Of a stretch of DNA of 64,000 bases, positions 60,221-64,000 are shown one piece after another (positions within the stretch are counted from its first letter, which is position 1; every line of letters begins with the position of its first letter). This stretch comes from an uncultured Clostridia bacterium (GTDB lineage Bacteria; Bacillota; Clostridia; TANB77; CAG-508). Where the stretch lies: positions 1 through 64,000 of the forward strand of contig CANPVP010000005.1 of the NCBI GenBank assembly GCA_947581825.1. Direction: 5' to 3'. Under the pieces are notes generated by a model. It was not told the DNA's origin. It searched no databases and saw only the letters and a list, made by a program, of their open reading frames with translations. A program made the translations under genes and the position numbers.

Positions 60221-61126
60221 ATGGATAAAAAATCAAAAATTATCATAACTTTATTAGTATTAATAATATTAGGACTAATAACTTTTTTAGTGGTAGACAA
60301 GGTAATTGTAAAGAATTCAGAACAGAAAAATGGTGATAAAGTTTCATCAACATCTGCTACCAACAGCACTAATGAGTCTACAGATAATAACACTACAATA
60401 GGAGATAATGAAGGAATTGATATAACAAATACACAAGAAAATTCAGACGAGCAAAATACATTAAAAGAGGATAAAGACAAAGAATATGTTTATGATGTAG
60501 AATATGAAAGTAATGTATCAAAAGAATCATATAAAATTGGTAATAGGACTTTATATTTAAAAGATATAAAAGTTCCATACATAAACATAAAATCAGATGA
60601 TGCAGAAAAAGCAAACAAGGAAATAGAAGATGTTTATAAACAAGCAATTAAACAATATAATAATGGAATATCAGATGAAACAAGCTATGTAGATGAATGT
60701 AGTTATCATTATTATATTAATGATAATGTATTATCAGTAGTTATAAGATGGGCTTTTGGAGCAACGGATGTTCCAGAGGATAATTATTATACATGTAACT
60801 TTGATTTAAAAACAGGTAAAAAATTAGAATATAGCGAAGTATATAAAAATGCAGGATTCGATTCTAGTAATATAGATTCAAAAGTTGAAAGTGCAATTAA
60901 TACAAAAATGAAAGAAAAATCTAAAGATATGAAAGACGAAAATTATCCAGAAGGAACAAACTTTGATACTTATGATAAAGAGAGTAAGGATAATTATAAA
61001 GAAGATGTAAAAAATAATACTTTAAAATATTTCTTATCAGAAGATGGTAAACTAAATGTAGTGGTTGAATTGAGCATACCTGCAGGTAGAGGCGAATTCC
61101 CTACTATTATTGAAATATACAAATAG
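60221..61126 (+). CDS. RsiV-like membrane-anchored DUF4163/DUF3298 protein, 301 aa
   Basis: N-terminal anchor (IIITLLVLIILGLITFLVVDKV, aa about 6-27), an Asn/Ser/Thr linker, then a domain as in RsiV-type anti-sigma proteins: LYLKDIKVPYINIKSDDAEKANKEIEDVYK (DUF4163-like) and NVLSVVIRWAFGATDVPEDNYYTCNFDLKTGKKLEYSEVYK (DUF3298-like). In RsiV the outer domain binds lysozyme; whether this one does is unknown. There is no cytoplasmic sigma-binding part, so it is not itself an anti-sigma factor. GGAGAGG precedes ATG 60221. Confidence 0.8.
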   Translation: MDKKSKIIITLLVLIILGLITFLVVDKVIVKNSEQKNGDKVSSTSATNSTNESTDNNTTIGDNEGIDITNTQENSDEQNTLKEDKDKEYVYDVEYESNVSKESYKIGNRTLYLKDIKVPYINIKSDDAEKANKEIEDVYKQAIKQYNNGISDETSYVDECSYHYYINDNVLSVVIRWAFGATDVPEDNYYTCNFDLKTGKKLEYSEVYKNAGFDSSNIDSKVESAINTKMKEKSKDMKDENYPEGTNFDTYDKESKDNYKEDVKNNTLKYFLSEDGKLNVVVELSIPAGRGEFPTIIEIYK

Positions 61127-61228
61127 TTTTATATAACCATCATTATTAACAAGTTAATTTGGTTTTAAAACAAGTGGAATTAACAATGGGTGATATAATA
61201 AAATAAAAATCTAAAAGGGGATAAACGG

Positions 61229-61744
61229 ATGAATTTAGAATTGGTTGAAAAAGCTAAAGAAGGAGATGAAATCTCCTTCAATCAATTAATTGAACAAAAT
61301 AAATATAAAATTTATAAAACAGCAAAATCAATCTTAAAAGATGAGGATGATGTATGTGATGCAATACAAGAAGCACTTATAAGAGCATATAATAATATTA
61401 ATAAATTAGAAAAAAACGAGTACTTTACAACTTGGATTATAAGAATAGTTATTAATAAATGTTATGATATTGCCAAAGCAAATCAAAAGAAAAATCCTAA
61501 AGTGGTAGAGTTCAAAGAAGCTGAAACAATACAAGTCTATGATAAATATAATGAATCTGTTTTGGAACAAGTATTGAAAAAGTTGGATGATGATTTAAAA
61601 ACAGTAACGGTATTATATTATTATGATGATTTAGCAATAAAAGATATTGCTAAAATACTAAATATCCCTGGAGGTACAGTAAAGTCTAAATTATCAAGAG
61701 CAAGAAACAAACTATATGAAATGTTGAGAGAGGAGGAAGTCTAG
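61229..61744 (+). CDS. ECF sigma factor, 171 aa
   Basis: Region 2: AKEGDEISFNQLIEQNKYKIYKTAKSILKDEDDVCDAIQEALIRAYNNINKLEKNEYFTTWIIRIVINKCYDIAKANQ (about aa 7-85). Region 4: VTVLYYYDDLAIKDIAKILNIPGGTVKSKLSRARNKLYEML (about 128-168), with the HTH. SigV-like. Cotranscribed with the following 548-aa membrane protein (stop 61744, ATG 61745). The RsiV-like gene upstream suggests a joint cell-envelope stress response. Confidence 0.93.
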   Translation: MNLELVEKAKEGDEISFNQLIEQNKYKIYKTAKSILKDEDDVCDAIQEALIRAYNNINKLEKNEYFTTWIIRIVINKCYDIAKANQKKNPKVVEFKEAETIQVYDKYNESVLEQVLKKLDDDLKTVTVLYYYDDLAIKDIAKILNIPGGTVKSKLSRARNKLYEMLREEEV

Positions 61745-63391
61745 ATGGAAGATAATGAAAAAGATAAATTTATAAAAGAGACATTACAAAAAGATAAAAT
61801 TATTTCTAGTAAGGCAGAAAATATTTTTGACAGCATTGACTATAGTAAAAGAAATCCAGAGATAAAGAAAAGTACTTGGAAAGGTAAGATACTCACAATG
61901 GCTGCAGGTTTTGCCGTAGTTGTTGTATCTGCAGGAGCAGCTATATATGTTAATAAAGATAAATTAACAGATAAATATATTGTAGCTGAAGAAAAACATA
62001 CTACTGAAATAAAAGGGCAGAAAATAACAACATCAAAAAATGAAGAAATAGAAATACTAAGTAAAGAAGTAGAAGAAGATAATTTTTCTGTAATAAAAGA
62101 ATTAGAAGACGAATATGTTAAAGTTGTTTTGACCAGTGATAATAGGGTTTTAATAAAATTGAACGAAGCATTTATCGAAACAATTAATTGGAAAGGAAAT
62201 TCAGATAAATATTATGAAGTAGAAGGTATCATTAATAAAGTAAAAGACATTGCACTTGAAAAAGGATCTGCAATTATGTTACTCATAGAGGATGGAACCG
62301 TTGAATGTGTTCAGATTTTCAATGATGAAAATGTTCAAAAAAATGAATTGTATTTTTATAATCAAGGAAAAGTTGAAGGTCTAGAAAATATAAAAGAATT
62401 TAAACAAAACGAAGAGCCAATTGAGAATTCTGAAGAAACATATTCTAGTGTAAATGCAGTAAGAGAAGATGGAGAAGAAAAGAAAATAGAAATTGGCAAG
62501 TATAATAATATGGATAAAAGCAATTACGAAGAAGTAAAATTTGATTCACAAGATGGAACAAAAAAATATACAATAGAGGCACAAGATGGAAAATATGTTC
62601 AAGCAAGTGGTTGGGCAGGAGCATCAAATAATGTATATTATATATATGATGACAGCTTGTATCATATGGAATTAACAGATGGTAAAAAAACAAGAATTGC
62701 AACTGGTGTAGATGATATATGGATAGACGAATCAATGGAAAATCAAATAATAGCTAAAGCTAAAGAAATCGGCTTTGTATTACATAGAAAAGATCAATAT
62801 ATAAAAATATGCGATTGGGATGTTAGCAAATCTCCTGTAATAGATGTAAAAGAAAATGATGATATCATATTAACTCTAAAAAAAGATAAAAGCATAACAA
62901 TAGAATTTAAAACAGATAGACTAAAAAAAGTTATTAAAGAAGATAATTATTTTGAGGAGAATTTTATATATAATTTCTATGCAGATAATTGTTGCAAAGT
63001 AGATGAAAAAACAGGAAGATATTATGCAAATGCTGATATGATATATTTAGATAAAGTAGGAATAGATAACAAATATGGAATAGCATATGCAACAAAAAAT
63101 AAAGTTGTAACATTAGATTTATATGAATATATGAAGCAAGATATTAAGGCAGATTTTAATGTAAATGCTGTATATTATTGTGTCGATTATGAAGATAATA
63201 TAAAGAAATTAGAAAGTGATAAAGGAACAATTACTTTTGATGATGGAGAAAAAGCAAAATGTGGAATATTAAAAATAACTTTAGATGAAGGAACGGTAGA
63301 ATATAGTATTATAAGAGCAGATGGATTAAATAAAAGAGGTGGAGAACTCGAAGAACCAGATAAAACAAAAACTGTTTTTCAAGATTTATAA
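61745..63391 (+). CDS. Probable anti-sigma membrane protein, 548 aa
   Basis: A cytoplasmic N-terminus of about 45 residues (DNEKDKFIKETLQKDKIISSKAENIFDSI) is of the size that binds ECF factors. One membrane helix (ILTMAAGFAVVVVSAGAAIYVN, about aa 48-69) and an outer domain of about 475 residues that shows no recognised fold follow. It starts directly after the ECF gene stop, which is the standard partner arrangement. The outer domain is larger than usual and may bind a signal. Confidence 0.75.
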   Translation: MEDNEKDKFIKETLQKDKIISSKAENIFDSIDYSKRNPEIKKSTWKGKILTMAAGFAVVVVSAGAAIYVNKDKLTDKYIVAEEKHTTEIKGQKITTSKNEEIEILSKEVEEDNFSVIKELEDEYVKVVLTSDNRVLIKLNEAFIETINWKGNSDKYYEVEGIINKVKDIALEKGSAIMLLIEDGTVECVQIFNDENVQKNELYFYNQGKVEGLENIKEFKQNEEPIENSEETYSSVNAVREDGEEKKIEIGKYNNMDKSNYEEVKFDSQDGTKKYTIEAQDGKYVQASGWAGASNNVYYIYDDSLYHMELTDGKKTRIATGVDDIWIDESMENQIIAKAKEIGFVLHRKDQYIKICDWDVSKSPVIDVKENDDIILTLKKDKSITIEFKTDRLKKVIKEDNYFEENFIYNFYADNCCKVDEKTGRYYANADMIYLDKVGIDNKYGIAYATKNKVVTLDLYEYMKQDIKADFNVNAVYYCVDYEDNIKKLESDKGTITFDDGEKAKCGILKITLDEGTVEYSIIRADGLNKRGGELEEPDKTKTVFQDL

Positions 63392-63394
63392 TTA

Positions 63395-63436
63395 TCAAAG
63401 AAAACTTACAATCATCAGTTGTAAGTTTTCTTTTTG
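63395..63436 (+). terminator. Terminator of the sigma/anti-sigma operon
   Basis: AAAGAAAACTTACAA (63398-63412) pairs with TTGTAAGTTTTCTTTTT (63419-63435), a strong stem with a T-run. Confidence 0.85.
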
Positions 63437-63476
63437 TATATTATAATATTAAAAAAAAAAGAAACAGGTGATATTT

Positions 63477-63953
63477 TTGAAGAGAGATGACTATATTAGT
63501 TGGGATGAATATTTTATGGGAATAGCGCTATTGTCTGCTAATAGAAGTAAGGATCCTAATACACAAGTAGGAGCTTGTATAGTAAGTAAAGATAATAGAA
63601 TTTTGTCAATAGGATATAATGGAGCACCAAGGGGGTTACATGACGATGTTATGAAATGGGATAGAGAAGGTAGTGTTATTGATACTAAATATGCATATGT
63701 TTGTCATGGAGAATTAAATGCAATATTAAACTACAGAGGAAATTTGGAAGGAAGTAAAATATATGTTGCGTTATTTCCTTGCAATGAATGTGCAAAAGCT
63801 ATTATACAAGCAGGAATAAAGGAAATTATATATAAAGATGATAAATATGCAGATACAGATTTAATCAAAGTATCAAAGATGATGTTAGATACGTGTGGAG
63901 TTAAATATAAAAAATATAAATCAACCAATAGAAAATTAACATTGGAATTATAA
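63477..63953 (+). CDS. dCMP deaminase (ComEB-type), 158 aa
   Basis: Zn-dependent deaminase making dUMP for thymidylate synthesis. DYISWDEYFMGIALLSANRSKDPNTQVGACIV at the start and the Zn motif CHGELNAIL (about aa 80-88) with PCNECAKAIIQAGI (about 101-114) are typical; the usual HAE is HGE here. The start is TTG 63477, giving MKRDDYISW; the GTG at 63468 is within AGGTG, the ribosome site. It appears to be a single gene. Confidence 0.92.
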   Translation: MKRDDYISWDEYFMGIALLSANRSKDPNTQVGACIVSKDNRILSIGYNGAPRGLHDDVMKWDREGSVIDTKYAYVCHGELNAILNYRGNLEGSKIYVALFPCNECAKAIIQAGIKEIIYKDDKYADTDLIKVSKMMLDTCGVKYKKYKSTNRKLTLEL

Positions 63954-64000
63954 AAAAAAATAAAAAAAATCTTGCGTATAAAAATTGGTTATGTTATCAT

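Noticed and set aside
61745-63391. The 548-aa protein as a DUF4179 or RsgI family member
   Set aside because: Only the position, short cytoplasmic tail and single helix support an anti-sigma role; the outer domain did not show the motifs needed to name a family.

Overview
The window is about 64 kb of very AT-rich Firmicutes chromosome, most likely from a gut-type Clostridia. Evidence: strong Shine-Dalgarno sites (AGGAGG), frequent TTG and GTG starts, consensus sigma-A promoters (TTGACA-N17-TATAAT), abundant hairpin/U-tract terminators, Tn4451-type mobile genes and an energy-coupling-factor nickel transporter. The species cannot be named from sequence alone.

Region by region. (1) 1-9.05 kb: tRNA-Asn, then a Tn4451/Tn4453-like mobilizable element with a large serine recombinase behind a leader-peptide attenuator, an oriT, a MobV relaxase, TnpV, a 641-residue protein ending in a HEPN-like RNxxxH motif, and an HpaII-type restriction-modification pair. 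(2) 9.05-11.6 kb: a scar of tRNA-Asn-derived pseudogene repeats, a TnpV remnant, an AAA/DUF4143 ATPase and a zinc-ribbon fragment. (3) 11.6-17.3 kb: GNAT, two TetR-regulated units, and a carboxymuconolactone decarboxylase/TetR/flavodoxin/flavodoxin/cupin cluster with operators at its promoter. (4) 17.3-22.7 kb: a nickel-pincer-nucleotide operon, larC-larB-larE plus an ECF Ni transporter, without larA. (5) 22.7-31.4 kb: a YjbR-MGMT fusion, TetR with a divergent 1373-residue RND/MMPL transporter bearing about nine helical repeats in its outer loop, a transglutaminase-like protein, a lipoprotein, and DUF2798 behind a structured leader. (6) 31.4-47.9 kb: MATE, maltose-type acetyltransferase, NUDIX, MgtA, a YtrA-type ABC module, DUF4160, an ECF sigma/anti-sigma pair and a candidate type I toxin-antitoxin. 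This stretch is seeded with two repeat families: a terminator hairpin that carries its own promoter, and a palindromic MITE of about 210 bp. (7) 47.9-54.8 kb: HxlR regulator, a Zn-macrodomain/SirTM/DUF1848 ADP-ribosylation operon, a GC-richer AIM24-family gene, and an inositol-monophosphatase-family gene with a frameshift. (8) 54.87-60.1 kb: a peroxiredoxin gene cut in two by a 4,566-bp element that carries an AbiF (Abi_2 HEPN) toxin, its pseudoknotted terminator RNA, a second diverged copy of that RNA, and a large serine recombinase. (9) 60.1-64 kb: RsiV-like protein, a second ECF sigma/anti-sigma pair, and dCMP deaminase.

The strongest candidates for something new are the AbiF RNA-antitoxin element, in which two RNA copies keep the same stem and pseudoknot by compensatory change and the att sites can be read almost to the base; the SirTM/macrodomain/DUF1848 operon; and the promoter-in-terminator repeat family. 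No rRNA or CRISPR array was seen.
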